Program-made: the position numbers and the translations under genes
Assembly: GCA_032164295.1 (NCBI GenBank)
Contig: JAJHTX010000006.1
Coordinates: 2,666,001-2,730,000 of the forward strand
Source: Inonotus obliquus
Lineage: Eukaryota > Basidiomycota > Agaricomycetes > Hymenochaetales > Hymenochaetaceae
Direction of reading: 5' to 3'
Length of the DNA stretch: 64,000 nucleotides
The notes under the pieces: model-generated
The model's database searches: none
The model's input: only the letters and a program-made list of their open reading frames with translations
Told to the model about the DNA's origin: nothing
Shown: piece by piece, positions 51,101-62,281 of the stretch
Position numbering within the stretch: position 1 is the first letter of the stretch
Layout: each line of letters begins with the position of its first letter

Positions 51101-51363
51101 CCGATATTCGATTCCGGATTGCCTCCGATTAGCATCGATGCGACTGCGTGCCTTGTTGATTGGCCTATTGCTGGTGATACGTTTGCAAGTGCTCCTCCTC
51201 AAAGCGCCACTTGTATTGGTAACACCACAACTATCACACTTCGGCCTCTTGGTGTAAGTGAACATATGACATTTCCCAGTGATACTTTACTAAGAGGTGT
51301 ACCCGTTAGTCAACTAAGCTACGCATTAGCGAGTTTCCCGTCTTTGACTCTACAAGGCTATGA
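48140..51363 (+). CDS. Secreted glycoside hydrolase family 127 (beta-L-arabinofuranosidase type, DUF1680)
   Basis: GH127 enzymes release L-arabinofuranose from plant or glycoprotein glycans through a zinc-bound cysteine nucleophile. The start at 48140 gives the signal peptide MFVGLHSSFLLLGFFGSVTA. Exons follow: KYLNLPLGAIKPTGWLLDQ, MNGLWGHEHEFYHY, SDWLGGNSYYSNLEE, AQTQYFLDFV-like text, LYDFYPEGNEDLLIETMQLL and TWHGVNMAEGLKALPSTYRF. GTELCLVV has the Glu-x-Cys pair, and EPNYPCCTVNHGQGFPK-like text has the Cys-Cys pair; together these form the Zn/nucleophile site. C-terminal beta domains include LIRVPSWVSGATVSVNGGFT and NSVAVHRGPLNYAFDIPRNQ. An intron at about 51256-51318 leads to the end LRISEFPVFDSTRL. 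Roughly 15 exons. The GH78 gene follows in the same direction. Confidence 0.85.
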
Positions 51364-51956
51364 TCGAAGACTTATTTCCCGATGTATCCACGAAAGAATG
51401 ACGTAGTAAGGGAATAAGAAGTTGTTTTATCTTGTTTGAACCTCAGGTCGTTCGTTGTGCGAAGACGAAAACTCCGCCCTTCTATATTCCTGCGGTTACG
51501 GATGCAATCCCCATCAGCTGACCATCATCCAAAGTTTTTCTCTGCAGATTTCACTCTTACCTTCGGCTGATGAATATCATGCTGAACTTGTGAGTAAAAT
51601 TTTGGTCGGATGAGAGTCCACGCTACAGCGATATCGTCGGGGGTAAAGCGTGCCATATTTCAAGGCCGGTCCGGGAAACTAGTCAGTTCTGTACCTATCG
51701 AAGCAATTACTCTTGAGGTAGAATATTTAAGAAGTCCATTCTTTCTTCCGTATCCTCGTCGCAGCTGCTATTCCGTCATATGCGAGAAGTTTGGTCATCT
51801 GGTACGAATTCTTCTGTTATTCTGTTATTCATATGACCATTTGACTGTGCTCTTAGTTGTAGAAGAATACTGTCACAGGATCATTACACGACGGTCCGCA
51901 ATGGACGCGTACATTAGACTTGCGCAGTCATCGCAAGAGTAAATTTCCGTACATGA
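51364..51956. other. Intergenic between the two glycosidase genes
   Basis: This holds the 3' flank of GH127 and the promoter of GH78. A 110-codon frame at 51610-51942 is unrecognised. No repeat is apparent. Confidence 0.35.
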
Positions 51957-51963
51957 TATAAAA
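51957..51963 (+). promoter_or_regulatory. TATA box of the GH78 gene
   Basis: TATAAAA lies 52 bases before the preferred start codon at 52009. An ATG at 51988 in the same frame is possible but would give a charged sequence ahead of the signal peptide. Confidence 0.6.
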
Positions 51964-52008
51964 GCGCATTGTACGTGATGTGTATCTTTGGATGGTGAGC
52001 ACTGCAGA

Positions 52009-54474
52009 ATGTCTCCCATGGTTAAACATCTAATCCTCTGTGTCCTGTATGCATCTACGTCTCTTGCTTCGGCTCCAAAAGGACCGTGGGAGGCGTTTAA
52101 TTATGCTCCTGAGAGCCGTTTAGTACGTCCGACAGGTGTCTTTAAGACTGAGGGTTCCGTCGAGAATGCTTCCGAACTCCTTTCTGAAACTGGTGTTGCG
52201 GCGATCAATGGCAATGGTTCCTTTATTACCCTTGATTTCGGGAAGGAGGTAAGCATAATTAATTACCGTGATTGTTGTAACTGATGGGACTTATTATAGA
52301 TCGGTGGACTCGTATCATTGACGATCGACTCGCATTCGTCGGAGAATAGTTCACTATCCCTTTCCTTCACGGAATCGCCGTTGTTTATTAGCCCTTTCAC
52401 GTCTGACGGTTCAGTTCGCTCGGTTCCGACTCAAGATTATGACGGAGTACTTCCGATTCCAGCCCCACTCTCCACGGGTCTATGGACATCTCCCAGAGAA
52501 CGTTTACGCGGTGGATTTCGATTTCTTACAATTGTTTCGAATGACGACTCGACTGTATCCATTAGCAATGTCTCATGCTCGATCACGTTCTCGCCTCACG
52601 TTGAGGATCTTCGTGACTATACGGGATATTTCTATGCGAAAGATCCTGTCTTTCATGATGAGGATTTCTTGACGAAACTTTGGTACGCTGGAGCGTATAC
52701 TCTACAAACGAATGTGCTGGGTCCGGATGATGGAAGATGGGCACCTTCAGTACCTTCTCCAGGTCAGTCATGATGTTTGTCATTGTGTTGACATGCCATA
52801 TTTACCTGGATATTAGGATGGGCGAATAATGGGACAATCAGTATTGCAGGGTCAGTAGTAACTGACGGAGCTAAGCGAGATAGGTAAGAAACCTAGTATA
52901 CCATTCTGATGAAGGCTCACGATACTCTAATTGAATAAGGAACATTTGGCCGGGTGAGTCTTGTCTCCAGGTATTTGGGTAGCTTTATTAACTTGAGTGT
53001 CAATTCAGGCGACATGGGCATTGCTGTCCCTACTCAATTTGTATCAACGTATGACCTCGTTTCAACGAGAGATTCACTTGCGACGATGTTTTCGCTAATG
53101 GATCCTTCTACCGGTGCCTTGCCTTTTTGTGGTCCTCCGCTATGCACGACAGGAGACGTGGCTGCTGCCGGACTGAGGAGTGATACGTACCATGCTTGGG
53201 CTCTTATCGGTGTCCATACATATTTCCTTTATACAGGCGATATTGCATTCTTGCAGGAACTATGGACCAACTACGTAAGATGGAAAATCCAGTTTCGTTT
53301 CGTCTCTGAATCAATGACTTGATTAGACAAAAGCCGTCAATTTCCTCGAGAATAAGGTTCAACCGTCTGGTTTGCTAAACATTTCCGACAGAGCGGATTG
53401 GTCACTAGTCACTCGTGGAGGGGAGAACTCCGAGGGTAATGCACTTTTCTACGCGGTATGTCAGCTGCTCAAAGTTTCGATTTCGTCGGTCCTCACTCAC
53501 TCGTTCCTTAGGTGTTAACTAATAGTGCCGTACTTGCGGAGTACCTTAACGAAACCGAAATCGCTTCGGCCTGGTCCTTAAATGCGACGGTGCTCAAAAA
53601 GACATTCAATGATGCATTCTGGTCGGAAGAACTTGGGATGTACACGGATAACTCAACAACGAGCTTCGTCCCTCAAGATGGCAATTCGTTGGCAGTCGTG
53701 TTCAACCTTGCGACACTGGAGCAGGCGAAATCAATCAGCGAGGGACTGACGAGGAATTGGAATGAGTTTGGCGCCGTTTCCCCTGAGTCTCCTGATACGA
53801 TCGCGCCATTCATAGGTGGCTTCGAGGTGAGGAAGATGATTGTGCTGTCAGTTTTCACTGTAAGAATAACACGAGGTGCATAGGTACAAGCGCATTTTAT
53901 TGCTGGAAATGGTGAACGAGCGCTTGACTTGCTTCGACTGGAGTGGGGCTACATGCTTTACACTAATATTAGCGTCCAATCTACACTGTTGGAAGGTTAC
54001 ACAACCAACGGGTCTCTCGGGTGAGTAGCAGAAGAAGATCGAGCGGTGCGGTGATGGATTCTCATACTCCTACATTGCAGATATCGAGCTGCGCTTGGGT
54101 ACAACTTTGATTATTCGTATACTTCGCATGCTCATGGATGGAGTACTGGTCCAACATCAGCGCTAACCTTTTATGTACTTGGATTGCGAGTTACAGAGCC
54201 TCAAGGCTCCTCTTGGACATTGGCACCACAATTCAGTGGTCTGACAGCTGCAGAAGGCGGGTTTACGACTCCACTTGGATGGTTTGGCACTTCTTGGGAA
54301 ATTAAGGACGGGCGGAACTTCACGCTTACTGTTTCAACACCTCTGGGAACTCGCGGAACTATTGAAATTCCTGGGAACGTAACAAGACTGCGTGTTGATG
54401 GAGAAGACGTGTTTGCTCATGAAGGGAAGATCGTTGTGAATGGGGGAAACCACTACTTACGTGTCAGTATCTAA
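52009..54474 (+). CDS. Secreted glycoside hydrolase family 78-like protein (alpha-L-rhamnosidase type)
   Basis: GH78 enzymes remove terminal L-rhamnose from pectin side chains and plant glycosides by inversion. MSPMVKHLILCVLYASTSLA is the signal peptide. N-terminal beta domains include SFITLDFGKE joined to IGGLVSLTIDSH, and GGFRFLTIVSNDDSTVSI. The (alpha/alpha)6 catalytic domain has DGAKRD joined across two short introns to RNIWPG and DMGIAVPTQF, the acidic motif typical of GH78. After it come YHAWALIGVHTYFLYTGD, ADWSLVTRGGENSEGNALFY, ERALDLLRLEWGYMLY and SYTSHAHGWSTGPTSALTFY. A C-terminal beta domain ends GNHYLRVSI. Many NxS/T sites fit a secreted glycoprotein. With the GH127 gene upstream it suggests stripping of arabinose and rhamnose from rhamnogalacturonan. 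About 650 residues. Confidence 0.85.
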
Positions 54475-56427
54475 TTTACGAATGGTAGCGGACGCTGAGT
54501 ACAATATGACATTTCCCTATACAGTTGTAGACAAAGTGAAAGGCAACATTGGCCTTGACTTCCTATCAAGAGTTCACATATACTGTGCTATTGACAGTAG
54601 TCAATCTTTCAGAAGGTTGCCCGTATGTATGTACAGTACAGTAAGTCCCATACTAGCAATTATCGCCAGAGATAATCCATGCGTCGATAAACAGCATTTA
54701 TCTTTCCCGCAGTGGTGATGCAATTGACCAGATAGGGAGCACCGGCTGAGGCGCTACTCGGTCAAGACACTACCTACTACGCCGAATTGAGCTCTGAATG
54801 TGTGGCTAACCGCAACGTGTCGGCACACATTAAGAATTTGTCTCAGCGAAGTTCGGGCGTTTTTGAGCCCTTATCTGTGCCGGGAAGAGAGAGCATTCTG
54901 TGCGTTTCCATCCTGAGCCAACCGCAGGTATATATAGACCGAGTCTCGTCTTCAGTATATCGCATTGTCCTCTGTGCTCTCATCATCCACTCCCCATACC
55001 ACTTCCGCTCTCAACTAATTCGGAGACGAGGTGCTACAGGAATGGGTGATAACGTTCCAATGACGGGAAACGCAAAGGCGCAAGTAACGATGGTGAGTTC
55101 TCTTGTAATACTTACTCATATTATTGAGAACTCAAGAGAAGCCCTTCTTTTTCCACTATCCCAGAAGCGAAAGAAACCTCCAACCATGATAGCCTTGACA
55201 AGTGGGTCAATCTCGGTACATTCTGACTTCCGATTGACCGGGTGAGCACATTAAACAGGCCATTTAGTGATCAGAACCGTTTGGTAAGCACACGAGCACG
55301 CATACTTGTAGGTCGACCGAATCTTGTTCTTGACAACTTAGACAAACCAGATCCTGAGCTCACTAAGAAACATATTTGGCGACGGTGGAGGCGCTGAGAA
55401 CGTACAGACCAGAAGTCGCTGCCCGTTGAGAGAAACGAGGTTCATGCCTGCGGTGTGAGTAAGTAACCAGACTAGACAAGAGTTCACTATTTCATCGGCT
55501 CAAAAGGAAACCTTCGATCAGTTACACTGAAAGGCGCAAATCGTTGAAGAAAAGAACAAGGAAGTTTTTGGAAACGAGGAAGTTCTGCCTTGTAGCGAGG
55601 GAGAGACTTGACCGGAGCTTAGTTTACACAGATCGCCTGCCGTTGTTGACAACGAGATTGATAGCTCATCCGGATCGGATTCATAGGGTAATAGGGGTCT
55701 TGTGTCCGCGCGATATCTGTCCGTCGCAGGTACTAGTAGATCCACGGTGGGCAAATAAGAGGCGGAATTTTGACCAGCGTCGGAATCAACATTTTGAATC
55801 CAAAATTACATTTGGCCGTGGCTGATAGTTTATATATGCATCGAATAATTAGAGTTGAGCTCTTTCACGCTTCGAAAGTATAAAGATGGATTGAGATATC
55901 GAGAGATTCCCACACCATCATGAACAAATGTGAATCTCATCGAAACATAGGTTGGAAGAGAGTGTAGGAAAGAAGTAGGCAGCCATTCTGAGTGGTGATG
56001 GTGTGGTGGTGTTGTTGTTATTGTCATATAAACGCATTGCGTCACAATTATTCTATCACTTCATTACGTAATCTTATACTTTCTCCTCTGAATTTCATTA
56101 CTTTTATAGTGAACTAGACGGTCCACGAAAGCTTCATATTCAAGTGATATTTTGAGAGAATTATAGACCAAAGTAAGAAAGAAAAAGTCCTGTAAACTCC
56201 CAAGTTGGTCGAGAAAGGTGCGAAGTGTAGTAGTGAATCCAGTATTCAAGCGGAGCTTGTAATGCAACGCGCGGGAGTCAAAAAGGCAGGAGCGTCCATC
56301 CACCAGCTCTATCTCCCAACCACAACCCCTCCTCTGCCCTTCAGCCACTCGGTGGACTCTCTAAACTCATCTTCTCCCCCCAAGTCTTTCGATTCGATAC
56401 AACAACCGAATACCTCGCTTGATCATA
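54475..56427. other. 1.95 kb without a firm gene
   Basis: A GTATATATAGA box at about 54928 is followed by ATG at 55042 (MGDNVPMTGNAKAQVTM) and a GTGAGT donor, whose matching acceptor at about 55165 opens KRKKPPTMIALTSGSISVHS. This may be a small unrecognised gene, but the end is not resolved. A GGTGGTG/GTTGTTGTTA simple-repeat patch lies at 55995-56025. The region 55518-55825 is open on both strands without motifs. Confidence 0.3.
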
Positions 56428-57573
56428 ATGGTTCTTACGCGACGAGCGCTGGCTCGGCTTAAGGTGCAAAACCCTCAAGCCACCACCGATACCCTTGAGG
56501 TAGATGGCGAGACTCCGGAGGTCGTCGTCTGTAAGGACGCGGCTGAAGGCTCCGCCGAAATCCGCACCACCGCCGAAGGCACTGTCACAGACACTGACGG
56601 TGCTTTTCAACAACGCATCACTACAGAGAACGACCAAACAGATCGGTCTCCTTCCACCTATTCTCAGGAGGAATCAAGTCATCGGGATGATGACAAAGAG
56701 AACACAGGTAAGTGTTCATGTTATGAGCCATTCTGGTAAAGTAATGAAGCGTGACCATCGCCCAGGTGATTCTAGGACATCCAGGCCACGAACTAGCCAA
56801 ACGTCCGCCCCATTCACAACCACCACACCGGAGCATGGTAAGTGTAACTACCTTTCTCTATCGAGTGTTCCCTGAACACGTTCCTTGTACCCACAGCTCC
56901 TCTCCTGAGCGTGGAGGGAGAGAAGCCTGACAGTGATCAGAAACACTTGAAGCAATCGGCTTCATCGAGTCACGCCACTGAGCCTATTCCGAGAGAGGCG
57001 GAGTCGCCAACAAACGTCGAGGCCGAACCCGAAGCTAACGACGTATCGAAAGGTGTAGGCGCACAAGATGAACATAAGATACAAATACCTCCAAGTCAGT
57101 CTGAGCCAACCCTACGACGCTCACAGAGAGCAAGGCGGCCAACACAGAGATACGCCGCGGGTATGGGGAATGACAATGGAGGTAAAGGAAAGAAGGGGAC
57201 GGCGAAGGAAGACTCCGAGCTTCAAAAGGTTACGACGGCCCAAGGTCGCTTAAAGCGAAAGCGAGGCGAGCCATCCGAACCCGGCGAAAGCTCCGCCGGA
57301 AATGACACTGACGTAGAGGAAGACACCAGGCATGTCCGCCGTCGCGCTGAAGAATGTGTTTTGGAACCGGTCCGAAGCCAATCGGAATACGACTGGATGT
57401 GGTGGGTCGATTATCGACACATCATCTTTGGTCCGCATGAGGAAGTGCCGGGCATAGGCTCGTGGAACAGGTTTACAGCTCCAAGGCCAGTCTCGGACAT
57501 GAGGGAGATAAACGAGGAAAGGTGGCGCGCTCTAGTCAATGTCGCTGCGGAAGCAGAGAAGCTAGAGGAGTAG
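56428..57573 (+). CDS. Disordered basic/acidic protein, unknown function
   Basis: Not recognised. The start at 56428 gives MVLTRRALARLKVQNPQATT. Two short introns (about 56706-56765 and 56836-56897) join three exons. The protein is rich in Ser, Thr, Glu and Lys, with TLRRSQRARRPTQRYAAGMG and GRLKRKRGEPSEPGESSAGN as likely nuclear-localisation or DNA-contact stretches. The last 60 residues look folded: SEYDWMWWVDYRHIIFGPHE, VPGIGSWNRFTAPRPV and INEERWRALVNVAAEAEKLE. The next gene starts with a similar MAMLTRSRARAAAEG, so the two may be distant tandem relatives. Confidence 0.65.
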
Positions 57574-58739
57574 ATACTCGTCACCGGAATCCCGCTGTCT
57601 ACTGCCTTCGGCTCGTGGTCCTTTCTTCAGACTGCTCGCGCCTGTGCTAACCCGGCGACGTTAGCTCGCTTCTGTCTCTGACCTTCTCGGTAAACGTACT
57701 TATCTGATTTCGTGATTCTCTTCTCTTTCTTGCTTGCTCTTCTTTGTCTTGTAACATAAAGTGTAATATACGAGCGACTGTTGCTCGCTTTGCTCGTCGG
57801 TCTCTTGATCGTCGTAGCGTCCCATAAGCCTGCCGGAGTGATGAGTGTTTGCTACGGATGTCAGTCAAAAGAGTACGAGAGCAAATAAGGGGAGTATAGC
57901 TGACCCTTGACATTCACCCCCTCGGATGGTCAGCGCGGCTTATATAGACTAAAAAAAAATAAGGGTATTGATTGAGAGGCACCTTAAAGGATCAAAACAA
58001 GTCACCACAATCGATTGAGCGAGCCTTCCAGTGGAATCGATGAGATTAATACTCCAAATTTGGTCGTTTATATAGAGGGAGGAGATGTAGTTCCTATCTG
58101 ATGGAAGATGAATATCTAGCTGGGGGAAAGAGTATACTGAAGGCAAATCCGAAAGGAAATACTTGAAATAGATCAGTAGAATCACGCGGCTGGTGATTTG
58201 CTTGCGGGATCCCATCAAAATTTATTGACCACCCGTCATGCACAGTCAGCCTTTGACTGAGTGCTGACATCATGTGTCTTTCTGCATAACACCTGCGCGT
58301 ATTCAAACAGGATCGCGTCCTCTTCAACCTTCCTACATCGGTCAAATCCCAAAAACTAGCATTCGCTCCGTCGCCACCAGTACCAAGACTTCTATTCCTC
58401 GGTAAATCCAGTAAAAGAATATTCATAGCATGCCAACCGAAAAACGCTAGGAAACCAGACGATTAAAAACCGTGCGGAATGCGTCTCCGCACTCGTCCCA
58501 ATCCGAAAAGAGAACAATAAAATGGATTTTCTGGGAGCGTGGCCTCTTGACCGATGAGATGAGGATAACGTGACCGCGCATTCAGTCACGCTTCAAAAAG
58601 CAAAGCGGATGGCTTGATCACTCCCTTCCAGCTTCCAGCTTTCAACCACATCCATCTCCATCCTCAGCTGCGGCGCTTTCAGGCCCCCACTCTACATCTT
58701 ATCTCTACACGGACCTCCCTTGCATTGTCTGTAAGAACA
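57574..58739. other. 1.2 kb without a supported gene
   Basis: This is the 3' flank of the preceding gene and promoter of the next. A 110-codon minus-strand frame (58094-58426) has no recognisable domain. A run of nine A occurs at about 57952. Confidence 0.35.
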
Positions 58740-60895
58740 ATGGCAATGTTGACAAGATCGCGAGCGCGTGCGGCTGCTGAAGGTGGCCCGAATACATCAC
58801 ATACTCCCACTCCCCCAGATCAGACCAATGCCGCCGTCCATGAAAATGCCGTGCAGGGCGCCAATTCGAGTCTCTACCAGAGGTAGAGGCATGAAAGGCA
58901 GAGGTGCACATACACATTACAAATTCATAGAGGGCGGGGGATCTGCTTCCACTGCGTCTCGCCCAATCGCCGCCTCCCACTCAAAAACACGACGCAATGA
59001 CAAAGGCAAGAGACGTAAGTACATAACAGAGTCAACTGCTCCAGCTTAAGACTGAAAGCTTCATTCCTCCCAGGTGAGTCTCAGCAACACGCTGCCGTCC
59101 AATCCATCAACATCTTACCTGTCGTATTCACAGAATTTCTAGCTTCACCGCCCAAGACAGATGGTGCGGCTTCCAAGAAGCCTCGCAGAGGTGGACGCTC
59201 CACCACGAAGCGAGGTCCAAAGGCTAAGGCCAAGGCTGGAAGGGCCGGTCAGCAGAAGAAAGGAGTCCAGAGCACTGTAGAAGCCAGTGCGGGTACCAAG
59301 CGTCGTCGTGAAGATGACGAATATGAACCGGGGGAATCTGGTGAAGACGAGCTGCAGCCTGCTCTGGTGCGACGCACCTTCCGTCGTGTTCGACGGAAGA
59401 CAGAGAAGGCTGCGTCGGAAACTGCTGCCAACCATGACGCTGTCGGCGAAGCGATGAACCGAGTCCGCCGCAACAAGGGAAAGGCGAAGGCCGTCGACTT
59501 ACCGCCTACCGAAGAGGCCACTGTGGGCTCGAAGCGACTGCGAGACGAGGACGACGATACTGAGGATGCTTCACAACAGCCATCGGATCCTGTCCCTTCC
59601 CGTCGAACGACGAGGCGAACCAGGCAGAAGGTTCAGAATCCCACAGTCGAGGAGTCCGAGAAGAAGGCCGCCAGAAAGCCTAGAGGTGGTCGGACTACTG
59701 CCGCTCGTCGCACGAGAAGGACTGGGATGAGAAGGGCGAGCAAAATGCAGGTTCCTCTGACACGAACATCTACACCAATGAGTTGTGAGTCCGAAGAGCC
59801 TACATTCATGCCCTCTAGGGCTCCATCTCCAGAGGAATGCAACGTGGAGGAATGCAACGTGGAGGAGCACCCAACACCTCGGGAAACACCGCGGAAGACA
59901 GTCGTAAAGCAAGAGGAGGTGTCGCCGTCTCCTTTCCCTCCTCAGCCGCCGTCAAGGCAGCCCGGTTGCAAGAGGGAGCCCCCCGTAAGCCCCTTGATGC
60001 CTCCCGCCCTCCTAATTCCAATCGTGACGGACTGGCCCTTCGCAAACCCTCCTTCGCACGTGGGTGGGTTAATCATCAGGGCGGAGGAGAAATCCTCACC
60101 CTATCTGGTTCGAGACGAATCGTTGTCACCAGGCGGATCAGACAAGGAGAATGATCCAATTTATGGTCCCATGCCAGAGCCGGGACCCCATTCCGATGAA
60201 GACGACGACAGTGCACAAGACGAAAACGGGACATCCGTCCAATCCATCCAACGGCCTCACCCTCGGCGGCCACTTGAACCATTAGAGGGTTTCGATACCT
60301 CTGTGCCGGAAGGTGATAAGACGGAGCCTGTTTCCTCAGAAGACGAGAAGCTCGACTACATCGATCCAGAGGAAGTCATCTCGGAGCCTTCTACACCCAG
60401 CGCAGAGTTCCGTCCAACCACAGCCCAGCGCGAGGTTCCATCGTGTGGTTGTAATCTCGATGGTTCGAATGACGAGGCTTCGCGCGTTTCGTCGCATTTT
60501 CAACACCCTGTTGAAGAAAGCCTCAGAGATCTGCGGCGGTGTTCGTCAAGGGAAGTCGAGGAGTTGCTCGAACCTCCTTCCTCACCAGTCCTTTCCCGCG
60601 ATCTAGACCGGAGCCGCCAGTATCACCAATGGCTGACCTCTCAGAACCCGTCGCATCTGAGGCTGCTGCCCGAGATGACAGGGATGAGCGATCCGGAGAG
60701 GGTACGTTCACTCGCTCTCGCACTCCTTCGCCATCTCCTTCCCTTCCGGACTACGCCACGCAGTATCTTCATACTCCTGAAGAGACCTTTCCTCTGCCGC
60801 CATGCTAGTGCGCAAATCCAGAACGCCACTTCGTAGTCCATAGTGATGGCGAAGCATCTGAGTTCAGTTTCACGGACGATGATGAGGGTTTGTGA
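58740..60895 (+). CDS. Disordered Arg-rich protein, possibly decaying
   Basis: Not recognised. The start at 58740 gives MAMLTRSRARAAAEG. The main body (about 59140-60600) is Arg/Lys/Glu-rich and disordered: KPRRGGRSTTKRGPKAKAKA, RRTFRRVRRKTEKAASE, SRRTTRRTRQKVQNPT, plus EECNVEECNVEE from a 15-base tandem duplication near 59840. Frame changes occur at the N-terminus (to RVSTRGRGMKGRG near 58870) and near 60600, where the frame switches to RPEPPVSPMADLSEPVASEA and TFTRSRTPSPSPSLPDYA. The second frame meets TAG at 60806 and then continues in the same frame to HFVVHSDGEASEFSFTDDDE and a TGA at 60893. I could not explain the 60600 change by an intron, so lesions or sequence errors are likely. Confidence 0.5.
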
Positions 60896-61774
60896 ACCGA
60901 GGGCTCATCTGCATCTTTGTTTTCTTTGTCTTAGTTTCTGCCCTTGCATTCCACTTCATATCCTCGCACCTTGTATTTTACTTCATATCCTCGTCTTGTT
61001 GTCCTGTCCCTGTACTTGTATCTTGCGTGATGTAATATAACTAGAGCTGCTAGCTCATCGCTTCGTGATCCTTCAAGACCTTGGAGCATCTAACTCGGCT
61101 GATGAGCTGATCTCGAGGACCAGTGTGTACTATCTTGTAGGCCTACCTCCGGCAAGAATACCTCAATAGCCTCATCTCCTTCAGATCAGAGCTTTGGGTG
61201 GCGCTGTAAGCATTCGAGTATTGCGGCGTATTGATAAGGAATGTTGTATGAAGAAGGAGAAAGAGACGGGTTTTCCCATGGTGTTCGGGTTATCCGTATC
61301 ACATGACTTCTAATTCTTGAAGCGACTCATTTCTAAATCTTCCACCCGCATAAACCTCGCTATCATCCAGATGCAATTTTATCTCATCGGAACTTCAGCA
61401 CAGAAATCACTACTTTTTCGATGCCGCAATCGAGATGGCCGCGACCATCGTTATGGTGAGGACCTGGAGGTTCGATAAGGCTCAGACTGGGACTCAGTAT
61501 CACGACGTGACAAACACATTGCGTCACAATTAATTATCATCGCCATTACTTACCAATCATCAGAGATCGTCGTTGTGGCTTTGTGTGTGGGCCTTTGTGG
61601 CTCGTGGCTTGTGAACGCGCGGCTCGTGACTTATATCAAGCCGAACGCACCACGTAAAAAGAACGTGCCATAAACTGAACGATACAACTTGAGCTTTGAG
61701 TAAATGAACGTCTATAACCAGCGATCAACACTGGATCGTTAACACCAAACCAAAATCCACACCCTGAAGCAATA
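60896..61774. other. Intergenic between convergent genes, no gene seen
   Basis: This holds the 3' flanks of the plus-strand disordered protein and the minus-strand gene at 61775. A degenerate CTTCATATCCTCG duplication occurs at about 60953 and 60983. The words GTGGCTTTGTGTGTGGGCC and GTGGCTCGTGGCTTGTG near 61575-61610 form a GTGGCT-rich patch. Confidence 0.4.
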
Positions 61775-62281
61775 TCAACGCGCGAAGGAAAAAAAATCAT
61801 CCTCCTCCTTAGCAGCACAATAAGCAGCAGCAGCAGAACTCAACATAACCTCCCCATTACCCACATACGTATTTTCATAACTAACAACATCCACCGGCTT
61901 CTTATGATCAACCCCAGGCTTTAAATACCCCTCCCTATAATACTCAACAATCCGCTTATCAAACTCGATCCCATCCTGCATAATCTTCAGCGCACGCTTT
62001 TCGTCTTCGACGAGCAGTCTCATGAATGGTGCCCAATTCTCTTTCTCCTCTTTTTCTTTCTCCTCCTCGGGCTTCGGATTGGGATTGGACTTGGACTTGG
62101 GACTGGGATTGGGATTGGGATTGGGATTTGCGTCTTCTGGTTGACTCGGATACGCTTGCTTGGTTTTGTCAGCTTCGCGCTCTATAATCCGTTGGCTTCT
62201 ACGAGTAGGCGTTGCTTTGGGCTTATCCCGGCTCCCCGTAGCTTTTTTCTGCCGGCGTGGTGTGCTACTAGTAGAGTCCAT
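61775..62281 (-). CDS. Small protein with Asn-Pro repeat, unknown function
   Basis: A single open frame of 168 codons beginning MDSTSSTPRRQKKATGSRDK. The basic N-terminus includes TPTRRSQRIIER, like the RRSQRARR word in the protein at 56.4-57.6 kb. A short NPNPNPNPSPKSKSNPNP repeat is followed by an acidic/Lys run (EEEKEKEEKE). The C-terminal half looks folded: APFMRLLVEDEKRALKIMQD, FDKRIVEYYREGYLKPG and VVSYENTYVGNGEVMLSS. It ends DDFFSFAR. No family is recognised; a nuclear role is only suggested by the basic patches. An intron upstream of 62281 could add residues. Confidence 0.6.
   Translation of the reverse strand: MDSTSSTPRRQKKATGSRDKPKATPTRRSQRIIEREADKTKQAYPSQPEDANPNPNPNPSPKSKSNPNPKPEEEKEKEEKENWAPFMRLLVEDEKRALKIMQDGIEFDKRIVEYYREGYLKPGVDHKKPVDVVSYENTYVGNGEVMLSSAAAAYCAAKEEDDFFSFAR
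62105..62125 (+). repeat. Perfect G-quadruplex motif (GGGATT repeat)
   Basis: Four GGG runs separated by ATT, on the strand opposite the coding strand of the 168-codon gene; it encodes the Asn-Pro repeat. Similar but interrupted GGATTGGGATTGG continues to the left to about 62076. Confidence 0.9.

Noticed and set aside
50843..51406. GH127 frame reading on to a stop at 51406 with tail GYDRRLISRCIHERMT.
   Set aside because: A GTAAGT donor at about 51256 and an acceptor ending at 51318 give LRISEFPVFDSTRL, which is the family's usual C-terminus; the longer reading looks non-coding.
62105..62125. GGGATT repeat as an interstitial telomere tract.
   Set aside because: The usual fungal telomere unit is TTAGGG; the GGGATT order with flanking variants and its coding for Asn-Pro fits a simple coding repeat.
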